Assembly (NCBI GenBank): GCA_002366675.1
Contig: DFBO01000240.1
Location: 1 to 9,875 of the forward strand
DNA length: 9,875 bases
Origin: Flavobacteriaceae bacterium UBA3078
Lineage (GTDB): Bacteria > Bacteroidota > Bacteroidia > Flavobacteriales > Flavobacteriaceae
Direction: 5' to 3'
Positions 1 through 6,707 of the stretch are shown piece after piece (position 1 is the first letter of the stretch; the number at the start of each line of letters is the position of its first letter). The notes beneath the pieces are model-generated. The model saw only the letters and a list, made by a program, of their open reading frames with translations, was not told the origin of the DNA and searched no databases. The position numbers and the translations under genes were made by a program.

Positions 1-1808
1 GAGCCTTTATTAAGTATTAATTCGCGTTTATATGTAATAATATTATTGGTTATTGATATATTTAAAATATAAGAACCAAATTTATTTTGCAATGATACTG
101 GCTCTTTCATAGCCTCAATTTGCAAAGTATTAGAAAATTTTATTTGATATGTATCTATATCTGTATAACCTCTTTCAATAACAAAGGGTAATTTTCTATT
201 CTTATATCTTGGTGGTGTTGCTGTTATTTTATTAAACACATTTGGCTGAAACAATAATCTGCTTCCAGCTTTAGAAGCATATTTAGGAATTTTCACCTTA
301 ACATCTTCAGTAAAAACGATGCTATCTTTATTGTTATTAAAATTCATTTTAATAATTTCAAGATTGTTTAATTCATCCCAAAAATCGTCTTTATAATAGA
401 GTTCCTGTTCTTTAACAATCCTGTTTTGTGTGCCTTCGTGCTCTCCATATTGAGCTCCTTTAGATTGTATTTTAACCTCACCTATAAGCATACCTTTTTC
501 GTCTAGAAATATGTTTGCATTTGTCTCTTGAATATTTTCTTCCGTAGGATATACTTTTGTATGGACTATTTTACCACCTTCTGGAGTAATTATTAAAGCA
601 TCTCTATCGTCAGTAAAATTAGCAGTATAACCAAATGGATTGGTTTTACTTGTACATTCAAGCCAGATATAATCATCATTATCTGGCAAACATAAAATAG
701 CATGATTTCCTTGAGTTGCAGAAAAATCTTTGTCTATATCTATCAATTTATCATCTCCATAAATTATGGTATAATAAGATGCAACTCCTACTTCATTTAA
801 TAAGGCTTGGGTGTAATTAGTTAAGGCTTTGCAATCTCCATAAGCCAATCTATCAACATCTTGAGCAAGCATTGGCTTCCAGCCTCCTATGCCTACCTGT
901 ACACTAATATAGCGTGTTTTGTCTTGCATATATTTATATACAATCTTCGCTTTTTCAATATCTGAAGTTGCGCTACTTGTAAGTTGTTTAATTTTATTTT
1001 TTACTGTTCGAGGAAGTTGCTGGGTCTCTTTTATAAGACTGTTGTTCATCCATAGACCAAAATCTTCCCAATTATTATTTACACCTTTAACACCTTCCAT
1101 ATCGAATTCTGTTAACGCTGCTTTTAAATAAGGAGCAAAGGTTTTAAAATCTGGACTGAAAGTTTCAGGTACTAAAGATTGTAAATTTTTAGCTTTAAAA
1201 TACGTCTCGTTAATCTTTTCAATCTTATAATCTTCAAAGTTTGTGGTCTTAATCTTTATTGGTATTTCAGAAGTATTCGTAATTTTATATTCAGCATTTT
1301 CTGTACTTATATAATATCCTTCAATGGGTCTCCAACTTGGAATAAATGCTGTTGAATTATAGACTACTTTAGTTTCATAAAGAATGGTATATGGATAAGT
1401 GTTTGGTGTATAGTCTAAGTATTTTACACGACTATCTGTGTACAAAGTACCTCCAGGAACTGCACTAACATCTTTGAAATCGTTTTTTTTGAATTTCTTG
1501 ACTTCCTTCCCATATGAATTATAAATACGAGCTTCAAGATTTTGGATATTAATATTCTGATCGTAATATTGAAATGCATTAATTTTATAATCGCCTTCGT
1601 TATTAAAAACAGTGACTATTCTTGTATTGGTGTAAATAAATTTATTGTAGTCTGTAATCTCAATATGAATATTATCAAACCTGACAACAGCATTTGATTT
1701 TATTCTAAGCTCTAAAGGGATGGAATTTACAGTAAGTAAATTTTCATCCTGAGCTGCTATTTGTGTATAAATTAGTGTGGAGAGTACTAAAAGTATTATT
1801 TTTTGCAT
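1..1808 (-). CDS. DUF3857 / transglutaminase-like secreted protein (3' end cut by window edge)
   Basis: An open minus-strand frame begins at ATG 1806-1808 and has no stop before base 1, so 602 codons are visible and the C-terminus is missing. The N-terminus (MQKIILLVLSTLIYTQIAA, then QDEN) is a Sec signal peptide with probable cleavage before Gln20, which implies periplasmic or surface location. Roughly residues 55-200 look like the DUF3857 beta-rich domain. Residues about 285-390 look like a transglutaminase core, with YGDCKALTNY carrying the candidate nucleophile Cys326, His369 in GNHAI, and WLECTS placing Glu384 where the usual Asp of the triad stands. The remainder resembles the DUF3858-type C-terminal region. 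The cellular role and substrate of this family are not established; protease or cross-linking activity is only inferred. It lies downstream of dtd with a 75-bp gap that holds its own promoter, so it is probably transcribed separately. Confidence 0.88.
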   Translation of the reverse strand, partial: MQKIILLVLSTLIYTQIAAQDENLLTVNSIPLELRIKSNAVVRFDNIHIEITDYNKFIYTNTRIVTVFNNEGDYKINAFQYYDQNINIQNLEARIYNSYGKEVKKFKKNDFKDVSAVPGGTLYTDSRVKYLDYTPNTYPYTILYETKVVYNSTAFIPSWRPIEGYYISTENAEYKITNTSEIPIKIKTTNFEDYKIEKINETYFKAKNLQSLVPETFSPDFKTFAPYLKAALTEFDMEGVKGVNNNWEDFGLWMNNSLIKETQQLPRTVKNKIKQLTSSATSDIEKAKIVYKYMQDKTRYISVQVGIGGWKPMLAQDVDRLAYGDCKALTNYTQALLNEVGVASYYTIIYGDDKLIDIDKDFSATQGNHAILCLPDNDDYIWLECTSKTNPFGYTANFTDDRDALIITPEGGKIVHTKVYPTEENIQETNANIFLDEKGMLIGEVKIQSKGAQYGEHEGTQNRIVKEQELYYKDDFWDELNNLEIIKMNFNNNKDSIVFTEDVKVKIPKYASKAGSRLLFQPNVFNKITATPPRYKNRKLPFVIERGYTDIDTYQIKFSNTLQIEAMKEPVSLQNKFGSYILNISITNNIITYKRELILNKG

Positions 1809-1831
1809 GTATTTACTTCTTTTCTCTTAAT

Positions 1832-1861
1832 CAAAAATAGACTTATTTATTAAAAATCAAA
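1832..1861 (-). promoter_or_regulatory. Bacteroidota-type promoter of the DUF3857 gene
   Basis: On the minus strand a TTTG (1858-1861) is followed after exactly 18 bases by TATTTTTG (1832-1839), a full match to the TAnnTTTG -7 element with a proper -33 TTTG. Transcription would start near 1825, giving a 5' UTR of roughly 15-20 bases. It separates the DUF3857 gene from the operon upstream. Confidence 0.6.
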
Positions 1862-1883
1862 GCCCTAATTAAAATTAATTCTC

Positions 1884-2336
1884 TCATTCTTTTAATTTAG
1901 AATCAATAATAATTGTAACTGGACCATCGTTTAAAAGTTCCACTTTCATGTCTGCTCCAAACTCACCTGTTTGAACAGGTTTTCCAAGATCTGTTTCAAT
2001 CTGTTTTACAAAAGTTTCATAAAGTGGAATCGCAACTTCAGGTTTTGCTGCCTTTATATAACTTGGTCTGTTTCCCTTTTTAGTACTTGCATAGAGTGTA
2101 AACTGGCTTACAACTAAAGCATCTCCATGAACATCTTTTAAAGATTGATTCATTACACCATTTTCATCATTAAAAATACGAAGATTTGTTATTTTGTTAG
2201 ACAACCATGAAACATCTTCATTAGTATCTTCATCAATAATACCAAGTAATATTAGTAATCCATTGTTTATTGAAGCTACTTTATTTCCTTCTATAGTAAC
2301 ACTTGCTTTAGAAACTCTTTGAATAACCACCTTCAT
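1884..2336 (-). CDS. dtd: D-aminoacyl-tRNA deacylase Dtd
   Basis: This 150-residue protein has the normal length for bacterial DTD. It hydrolyses D-amino acids (classically D-Tyr) and glycine mischarged on tRNA, acting in the cytoplasm as a homodimer. Family hallmarks visible are the N-terminal MKVVIQRVSKASV strand, the SQFTLYA motif at 77-83 (catalytic pocket, Thr80), NRPSY at 89-93, and the GPVT motif at 138-141 holding the Gly-cisPro pair that rejects L-amino acids. The start ATG lies three bases after the rsgA stop, with a purine-rich GGAAAAAGAG in the rsgA tail as a possible ribosome site, so it is probably translationally coupled to rsgA. As the last gene of the aromatic operon it would share that operon's Tyr/Phe-sensitive leader, unless an internal promoter exists; I saw none. 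Confidence 0.96.
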   Translation of the reverse strand: MKVVIQRVSKASVTIEGNKVASINNGLLILLGIIDEDTNEDVSWLSNKITNLRIFNDENGVMNQSLKDVHGDALVVSQFTLYASTKKGNRPSYIKAAKPEVAIPLYETFVKQIETDLGKPVQTGEFGADMKVELLNDGPVTIIIDSKLKE

Positions 2337-2339
2337 TTT

Positions 2340-3296
2340 TTACTCTTTTTCCCAAGTATCTGTTCTATAATGTTCATCTTCTCCTTCCAATATTTGAAGG
2401 TAACTTCTATATCTGGAATAAGCTATTTCGTCTTTATCTAAAGCTTCCTTTACGGCACATTTTGGTTCATCAACATGAATGCAATTATTAAATTTACAAT
2501 CCTGTTTTAGCTTAAAAAATTCTGGAAAGTAATCTCCAACTTCTGATTTATCCATATCTACCACACCAAAACCTTTAATACCAGGAGTATCTATAATTTT
2601 TGCACCAAAACTTAAATCGTACATTTCGGCAAAAGTGGTGGTATGCTGTCCTTGCATGTGTTGACTAGAAATTGCTTTAGTTTTTAAGTCTAAATCAGAT
2701 TCAATAGCGTTGACTAAAGTTGATTTTCCTACTCCAGAATGTCCTGCGAACATACTTACTTTATCATGCATGATAGCTTTAACCTTATCAATATTTTTTC
2801 CAGTTGTTGCCGAAATACCAATACATTCATAACCAATTAGTCTATAAACATGGGCCAAATATTTTACTTCGTCTAGTGTGTCTTTAGAATAAGTATCAAT
2901 TTTATTAAAAAGCAAAATAGTCTTAACCGAATAAGCTTCTGCTGTCACTAAAAATCGATCAATAAAACTTGTAAACGTTGGAGGATTATCGATAGTTATT
3001 AATAAAAAAACTTGGTCGATATTTGAAGCTATAATATGTGTTTGCTTTGAAAGATTGACAGATTTTCTAACGATATAATTTTTTCTGTCGTGAATGTTTG
3101 TAATCACACCAACAGGCTCATCGTTATTGGCTGAATCTAAATCAAAATCCACTCTATCTCCAACTGCAATGGGATTTGTGCTTTTAATACCTTGCATACG
3201 AAATTTCCCTTTTATTCGGCATTGATAGGTAGCACCTAAATCTGTTTTTATAGTGTACCAACTTCCAGTAGATTTATAAACAATTCCTGTCATCAT
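2340..3296 (-). CDS. rsgA: Ribosome small-subunit-dependent GTPase RsgA (YjeQ)
   Basis: This 318-residue circularly permuted GTPase assists late maturation of the 30S subunit. Domains run in the RsgA order: an N-terminal OB fold (about 1-80); then the permuted G domain with G4 NKID at 131-134, G5 ISAT at 161-164, G1 GHSGVGKST at 185-193, the switch region with HTTTF at 218-222, and G3 DTPG at 236-239; and a C-terminal zinc site with Cys267, Cys272, His274 and Cys280. All key residues are intact. Two ATGs stand in tandem (3296 and 3293). The second gives MTGIVYKSTGSW, closer to the usual family start, and a strong AAAAGGAG lies 10-13 bases upstream, so either is possible. It follows the DAHP synthase gene after 66 bases and is followed by dtd after 3 bases. 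Confidence 0.97.
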   Translation of the reverse strand: MMTGIVYKSTGSWYTIKTDLGATYQCRIKGKFRMQGIKSTNPIAVGDRVDFDLDSANNDEPVGVITNIHDRKNYIVRKSVNLSKQTHIIASNIDQVFLLITIDNPPTFTSFIDRFLVTAEAYSVKTILLFNKIDTYSKDTLDEVKYLAHVYRLIGYECIGISATTGKNIDKVKAIMHDKVSMFAGHSGVGKSTLVNAIESDLDLKTKAISSQHMQGQHTTTFAEMYDLSFGAKIIDTPGIKGFGVVDMDKSEVGDYFPEFFKLKQDCKFNNCIHVDEPKCAVKEALDKDEIAYSRYRSYLQILEGEDEHYRTDTWEKE

Positions 3297-3306
3297 TACA
3301 AAGATG

Positions 3307-3314
3307 CTCCTTTT
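3307..3314 (-). promoter_or_regulatory. Strong Shine-Dalgarno sequence of rsgA
   Basis: The minus strand reads AAAAGGAG ten bases before the first rsgA ATG and thirteen before the second. This is unusual here: the other starts in the window have only A-rich or purine-rich upstream sequence, as is common in Bacteroidota. It may serve independent initiation after the 66-base gap from the preceding gene. Confidence 0.6.
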
Positions 3315-3362
3315 AATTAATATTTAAAAGAGATTCGCAAATAATGACAATATCTATGTTCA

Positions 3363-4445
3363 TTAGCTATTAATAATTTTCTCTTGATGATTTATTGATT
3401 CCTGGTGTACAGCTTTAAAAACACGTAAAATAAACTCTTCGCTTAAATTTTTATCTTCTCCTTGAATAATCATCTTTCCAAGAATTTCATTCCAGCGTTT
3501 GGTTTGTAAAACAGCTACATTATGATCTTTTTTAAGTTCCCCAATATCATCGGCTACTTTCATTCTTTTTCCTAGCATGTCAATAATTTGATGATCTATG
3601 ACATCTATTTTGGTACGCATGGTATTTATTTTATTTTTAAACTCGGTAGCATCTCCAATCTCTTTTCTAATGCGTAAATCTTTAGTGTATTGAATTAAAG
3701 TTGCTGGTGTAATCTGTTGAGATGCATCGCTCCATGCTTTATCTGGATTATGATGCGTTTCAATCATCAAACCATCGTAATTTAAATCAAGAGCCGTTTG
3801 GCATAAATCGAAAATAATATCTCTACGTCCAGCTATGTGAGAAGGATCTAGAATAAGTGGTAAATCTGGAAATCTGTTTTGTAAATCGATTGGTAATTGC
3901 CATTCTGGATTGTTTCTGTATCTGGTTTTTTCGTAAGTTGAAAAGCCTCTATGAATAACTCCTAAATTAGTTACTCCTGAAGCATAAAATCTCTCCACTG
4001 CTCCTAACCAAAGAGCTAAATCTGGATTTACAGGATTCTTAACTAAAACAATTTTGTCTGTTCCTTTTAAGGATTCCGAAATTTCCTGAACAATAAATGG
4101 ACTTACTGTTGTTCGCGCTCCAATCCATAATACATCTACATCGTGTTGTAATGCTAAATCTACATGGTTTGCATTAGCAACTTCTGTTGATATTAGTAAA
4201 CCTGTTTCTTCTTTTGCTTTTTGTAACCACTTTAAGCCTAATGCTCCTACACCTTCAAAATTCCCTGGACGTGTTCTAGGTTTCCATATACCTGCACGTA
4301 AAACAGTTGCATCACTATCTTTTAATTGATGTGCAATGTCTAGAACTTGTTCTTCTGTTTCAGCACTGCATGGACCTGCAATAACCAGTGGATGATTTAA
4401 ATTAAATGCATTTAGCCAATTTCTTAATTCTTTTTTATTTTCCAT
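3363..4445 (-). CDS. aroF: Bifunctional DAHP synthase (type I-beta) / chorismate mutase type II
   Basis: This 360-residue fusion catalyses both the entry step (PEP + erythrose-4-phosphate to DAHP) and chorismate to prephenate. The N-terminal barrel (about 1-260) shows GPCSAE at 24-29, KPRTRPGNFEG at 55-65, IGART at 108-112, KNPVNPD at 136-142, HRGFSTYE at 165-172 and DPSHIAG at 200-206. The four metal ligands of the I-beta class fit Cys26, His203, Glu229 and Asp240. Residues about 270-355 are an AroQ helical mutase. Aligned by eye to E. coli AroQ, Arg277, Arg294, Lys305, Arg317 and Gln354 match R11, R28, K39, R51 and Q88, while the E52 position is Trp318. A C-terminal mutase on DAHP synthase is known from Bacteroidota (Prevotella type), where prephenate feedback through the mutase domain is established; the same is inferred here. 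The stop TAA is followed directly by TGA in frame. Confidence 0.96.
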   Translation of the reverse strand: MENKKELRNWLNAFNLNHPLVIAGPCSAETEEQVLDIAHQLKDSDATVLRAGIWKPRTRPGNFEGVGALGLKWLQKAKEETGLLISTEVANANHVDLALQHDVDVLWIGARTTVSPFIVQEISESLKGTDKIVLVKNPVNPDLALWLGAVERFYASGVTNLGVIHRGFSTYEKTRYRNNPEWQLPIDLQNRFPDLPLILDPSHIAGRRDIIFDLCQTALDLNYDGLMIETHHNPDKAWSDASQQITPATLIQYTKDLRIRKEIGDATEFKNKINTMRTKIDVIDHQIIDMLGKRMKVADDIGELKKDHNVAVLQTKRWNEILGKMIIQGEDKNLSEEFILRVFKAVHQESINHQEKIINS

Positions 4446-4466
4446 ATTCTATTTTATTCTTTAGGC

Positions 4467-4490
4467 CTCGACTGTGCTCGAACTGACAGT
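4467..4490. repeat. Short GC-rich palindromic intergenic element (REP-like)
   Basis: The 56-bp gap between tyrA and the DAHP synthase gene carries CTCGACTGTGCTCGAACTGA followed by CAGT. It is strikingly GC-rich for this AT-rich neighbourhood. It contains an inverted repeat ACTGT (4471-4475) / ACAGT (4486-4490) around a ten-base loop, and two TCGA cores. From memory it resembles a dispersed element common between genes in flavobacterial genomes. Only one copy occurs here, so repeat status is not shown by this window. It could form a weak hairpin in the operon mRNA. Confidence 0.5.
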
Positions 4491-4501
4491 ATTATAACTA
4501 T

Positions 4502-5353
4502 TTAATCGATACCGTTTAAAATCTCTTTGATATGATTTGTGTTTTCCATCTCATTAAAAATGCTTTCAAAATTATCTGTCTCCATAAGCTCCTTAAATTT
4601 AGTGAGATTGTTTATATACTCATCTAGAGTTTCAATAACATTTGTTTTATTTTGTTTAAAAATAGGTGTCCACATATATGGTGAACTTTTTGCTAATCGA
4701 ACTGTTGAAGCAAAACCACTTCCTGCTAAATCGAAAATATCTCGTTCATTTTTTTCTTTTTCTATAACCGTTTTCCCTAACATGAATGCGCTTATATGTG
4801 ATAAATGAGAGACATAAGCAATATGTTTATCATGTGCCTCTGGATTCATGTAGCGTAAATTCATGCCCATAATTTTAAAAATGGTTAAGGCACGTTCTTG
4901 CAATTTAAAAGCTGTTTTTTCTATTTCACAAATAATGTTTGTTTTGTTTTTAAACAAGCCTTCAATTGCTGCTTTTGGGCCAGAAAATTCGGTTCCTGCA
5001 ATAGGATGAGTCGCTAAAAAATTTCTACGTTTTGGATGATTTTCTACAACTTTACAGATACTCGCTTTGGTTGAACCTGAATCTATTACCAAGGTTTCAT
5101 CAGACACATTATCTAATATATGAGGCAATAAGGATTCAGTTGTATCAACTGGAATAGAGACAATCACCAAATCTGCTTTTTCAATATCTTCAAAATTAGC
5201 TTTATGGTCAATAATCTTTAATGATAAAGCTTCATTTAAGTGCGATTCATTTTTATCAATCCCATAAATCATAATTTCAGGATTCAATTTCTTGACATCT
5301 ATTGCGATACTTCCTCCTATCAATCCAACTCCTATAATGTAAACATTCTTCAT
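4502..5353 (-). CDS. tyrA: Prephenate dehydrogenase TyrA
   Basis: This 283-residue NAD(P)-dependent enzyme oxidatively decarboxylates prephenate to 4-hydroxyphenylpyruvate for tyrosine. The N-terminal Rossmann fold shows GVGLIGGS (8-15), with Asp33 at the end of strand beta-2, suggesting NAD preference. The catalytic region shows DSGSTKASIC (91-100) and HPIAGTEFSGP (116-126), whose His116 corresponds to the hydrogen-bonding His197 of E. coli TyrA. The C-terminal helical dimerisation domain contains HIAYVSHLSH (177-186) and GSGFASTVRLAKSSPYMW (211-228). There is no fused mutase or ACT domain; the mutase activity sits on the neighbouring DAHP synthase. Its ATG is one base after the aminotransferase stop, indicating translational coupling. 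An arogenate dehydrogenase activity cannot be excluded from sequence alone. Confidence 0.95.
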   Translation of the reverse strand: MKNVYIIGVGLIGGSIAIDVKKLNPEIMIYGIDKNESHLNEALSLKIIDHKANFEDIEKADLVIVSIPVDTTESLLPHILDNVSDETLVIDSGSTKASICKVVENHPKRRNFLATHPIAGTEFSGPKAAIEGLFKNKTNIICEIEKTAFKLQERALTIFKIMGMNLRYMNPEAHDKHIAYVSHLSHISAFMLGKTVIEKEKNERDIFDLAGSGFASTVRLAKSSPYMWTPIFKQNKTNVIETLDEYINNLTKFKELMETDNFESIFNEMENTNHIKEILNGID

Positions 5354-5354
5354 A

Positions 5355-6500
5355 TTATTTTATTCTTGCAATGGCTTCTTCAATTTCATCTGTGGTTGCA
5401 CATAATGAAAATCGAACATAGCCTTCTCCTTGACTACCAAAAACAGTTCCTGGAGCTATAAAAATATTGTTTTCTTTTAGTAATAAATCGATAAATTCTT
5501 CAGACTTAATAAAAGGTGGGATTTTTGCCCAAATAAATAATCCTGCAGCATTCTTGTTATATGTACAATTTAAATTGTCTGCTAATTGCCAAATAAGTTT
5601 TCGCCTTTGTTCATAGACATTATTTAAACTTACATACCATAATTTGGAACATTTTAATGCTTCAATAGCACCTTTTTGAATGCCATAAAACATACCAGAA
5701 TCCATATTACTTTTTACATTTAAAATATGATTGATATACTCTGAATTCCCTAAAACCATTCCAATTCTCCAACCAGACATATTAAAGGTTTTACTTAAAG
5801 AATTTAATTCTAAACAAACCTCTTTTGCTCCTGGAATACTTAAAATACTTCTTGGGGAATCGTTCAAAATAAATCCGTATGGATTATCGTTTACAATCAA
5901 GATTTGATTCCTTTTAGCAAAGGCAATTAACTTTACAAAAAAGGCTTCAGAAGCTACTGCTCCTGTAGGCATGTGTGGATAATTAATCCACATAATCTTT
6001 ACTTTAGACAAGTCTTGCTCTTCAATTTTCTCTAAATCTGGCAACCAATTATTATCTTCAGATAAATTATACAAAATAGGCTCTGCTTCAACCAAATTAG
6101 TCACTGAAGCATATGTTGGATATCCTGGATTTGGGATTAACACCTTATCTCCTGAATTTAAAAAAGCCATAGAAATATGCATAATCCCTTCCTTACTTCC
6201 CATTAATGGTAACACTTCTGTAGTAGGACTTAAAAATACTTCAAACTGATCTCTATAAAAAGACACCATAGCTTCACGTAATTCCGGTAATCCTTGATAG
6301 TTTTGATATTGACTAGCAGTCTCATCTTTAAGACTCTCACATAATGCAGTAACAACTTTTTGTGGTGGCTGTAAATCTGGACTTCCAATACCTAAATTGA
6401 TAATGGGTTTTCCATTTGCTTTTAGCAACCTAACTTCACGAAGTTTTTTCGAAAAATAGTATTCTTCAATGGTTTGCAATCTTTTAGCCGCTTCAATCAT
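5355..6500 (-). CDS. PLP-dependent class I/II aminotransferase (probable aromatic/prephenate aminotransferase)
   Basis: This 381-residue fold-type I aminotransferase carries the PLP lysine Lys237 in SLSKTFNMSGWRIG (phosphate-binding Arg245 in the same motif), Asp205 and Tyr208 in VNDNPYG (pyridine nitrogen and O3' contacts), and Arg363 in YVRFSL for the substrate carboxylate. The usual NPTG stretch reads NYPHMPTG (173-180), with Met177 in place of the PLP-contacting Asn. It is the first structural gene after the Tyr/Phe leader and directly precedes tyrA. It is therefore inferred to make Tyr and Phe from their keto acids, or to convert prephenate to arogenate. The overall look is of the aspartate / LL-diaminopimelate aminotransferase group, so aspartate or another substrate is possible. 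The start has no Shine-Dalgarno sequence and lies about 30 bases past the attenuator hairpin. Confidence 0.9.
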   Translation of the reverse strand: MIEAAKRLQTIEEYYFSKKLREVRLLKANGKPIINLGIGSPDLQPPQKVVTALCESLKDETASQYQNYQGLPELREAMVSFYRDQFEVFLSPTTEVLPLMGSKEGIMHISMAFLNSGDKVLIPNPGYPTYASVTNLVEAEPILYNLSEDNNWLPDLEKIEEQDLSKVKIMWINYPHMPTGAVASEAFFVKLIAFAKRNQILIVNDNPYGFILNDSPRSILSIPGAKEVCLELNSLSKTFNMSGWRIGMVLGNSEYINHILNVKSNMDSGMFYGIQKGAIEALKCSKLWYVSLNNVYEQRRKLIWQLADNLNCTYNKNAAGLFIWAKIPPFIKSEEFIDLLLKENNIFIAPGTVFGSQGEGYVRFSLCATTDEIEEAIARIK

Positions 6501-6528
6501 TTTTAAAATTATTTAAATACTTTTTTAA

Positions 6529-6559
6529 TAAAAAAGTCCCGATTTCCATCGAGACTTTT
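6529..6559 (-). terminator. Intrinsic terminator / attenuator hairpin before the aminotransferase gene
   Basis: Read on the minus strand, AAAAGTCTCGAT (6548-6559) and ATCGGGACTTTT (6532-6543) form a 12-bp stem with one U-G wobble around a GGAA tetraloop. The stem continues into a run of six Us, then AUU. On the plus strand the wobble becomes a C-A mismatch and the T run is only four, so the structure is built for minus-strand RNA. It sits between the leader ORF and the first structural gene. No other gene lies upstream for it to end, which marks it as an attenuator. Confidence 0.88.
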
Positions 6560-6604
6560 ATAACATGCATTATTTTATATTTAAATTACATATACAGTGT
6601 CTCG
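6550..6604 (-). promoter_or_regulatory. Antiterminator pairing of the Tyr/Phe attenuator
   Basis: CGAGAC at 6599-6604, inside the end of the leader ORF, is perfectly complementary to GUCUCG at 6550-6555, the core of the 5' terminator arm. The two pairings are mutually exclusive. Short AU-rich pairs between them (for example UAUA with UAUA) may lengthen the antiterminator. The Tyr-Tyr-Phe-Phe codons end 14 bases before CGAGAC, so a ribosome stalled there should leave it free. A ribosome at the leader stop codon (6586-6588) should cover it. This is the geometry needed for attenuation. Confidence 0.75.
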
Positions 6605-6666
6605 TTTCTTTTGTTTAAAAAGAAATAATAAGAAATATAATATGTGAAATTTAATATTGCTTTCAT
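6586..6666 (-). CDS. Tyr/Phe-rich leader peptide of the aromatic amino acid operon
   Basis: This 26-codon ORF (ATG 6664-6666, TAA 6586-6588) contains five Tyr and three Phe codons, with the cluster FTYYISYYFF at residues 7-16. The C-terminal part reads NKRNETL. The codons for N-E-T contain the CGAGAC antiterminator segment, so these residues are probably dictated by RNA structure and not by peptide function. The peptide itself is not expected to have a role after translation. It acts in cis: slow decoding of Tyr/Phe codons when charged tRNA is scarce would favour the antiterminator and let polymerase enter the aminotransferase, tyrA, DAHP synthase, rsgA and dtd genes. There is no recognisable Shine-Dalgarno sequence. 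The composition, position and pairing geometry make coincidence unlikely, but translation is not shown. Confidence 0.85.
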   Translation of the reverse strand: MKAILNFTYYISYYFFLNKRNETLYM

Positions 6667-6676
6667 AATATGATTG

Positions 6677-6707
6677 CTAAAGTAGCTAATAAAATGAAAA
6701 AACAAAA
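6677..6707 (-). promoter_or_regulatory. Candidate promoter of the attenuated aromatic operon
   Basis: On the minus strand TTTTG (6703-6707) is followed after 18 bases by TACTTTAG (6677-6684), one mismatch from TAnnTTTG. It would start transcription only a few bases before the leader ATG, giving a very short or leaderless 5' end. A rival -7 element, TACATTTT (6704-6711), would give a UTR of about 30 bases but lacks a clear -33 TTTG. Confidence 0.45.

Noticed and set aside
326..400. Possible frameshift or degradation in the DUF3857 gene
   Set aside because: Translating the minus strand from 1808 to 1 gave one uninterrupted frame with coherent domains; the missing stop is due to the window edge.
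919..1131. Plus-strand open frame of 70 codons
   Set aside because: It lies entirely antisense inside the DUF3857/transglutaminase gene, has no promoter or ribosome site, and shows no recognisable domain.
4475..4490. tRNA-like T-loop (AGTTCGAGC) on the minus strand between tyrA and the DAHP synthase gene
   Set aside because: There is no acceptor stem, D-arm or anticodon arm, and the gap is only 56 bp; it is better explained by the short palindromic element.
4539..4808. Plus-strand open frame of 89 codons
   Set aside because: It is antisense to tyrA, whose motifs are fully convincing; the frame is a shadow in AT-rich sequence.
5240..5461. Plus-strand open frame of 73 codons
   Set aside because: It straddles the tyrA/aminotransferase junction antisense, with no support as a gene.
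6532..6559. The leader hairpin as a plus-strand terminator
   Set aside because: On the plus strand the stem has a C-A mismatch and only four Ts follow, and no plus-strand gene ends there.
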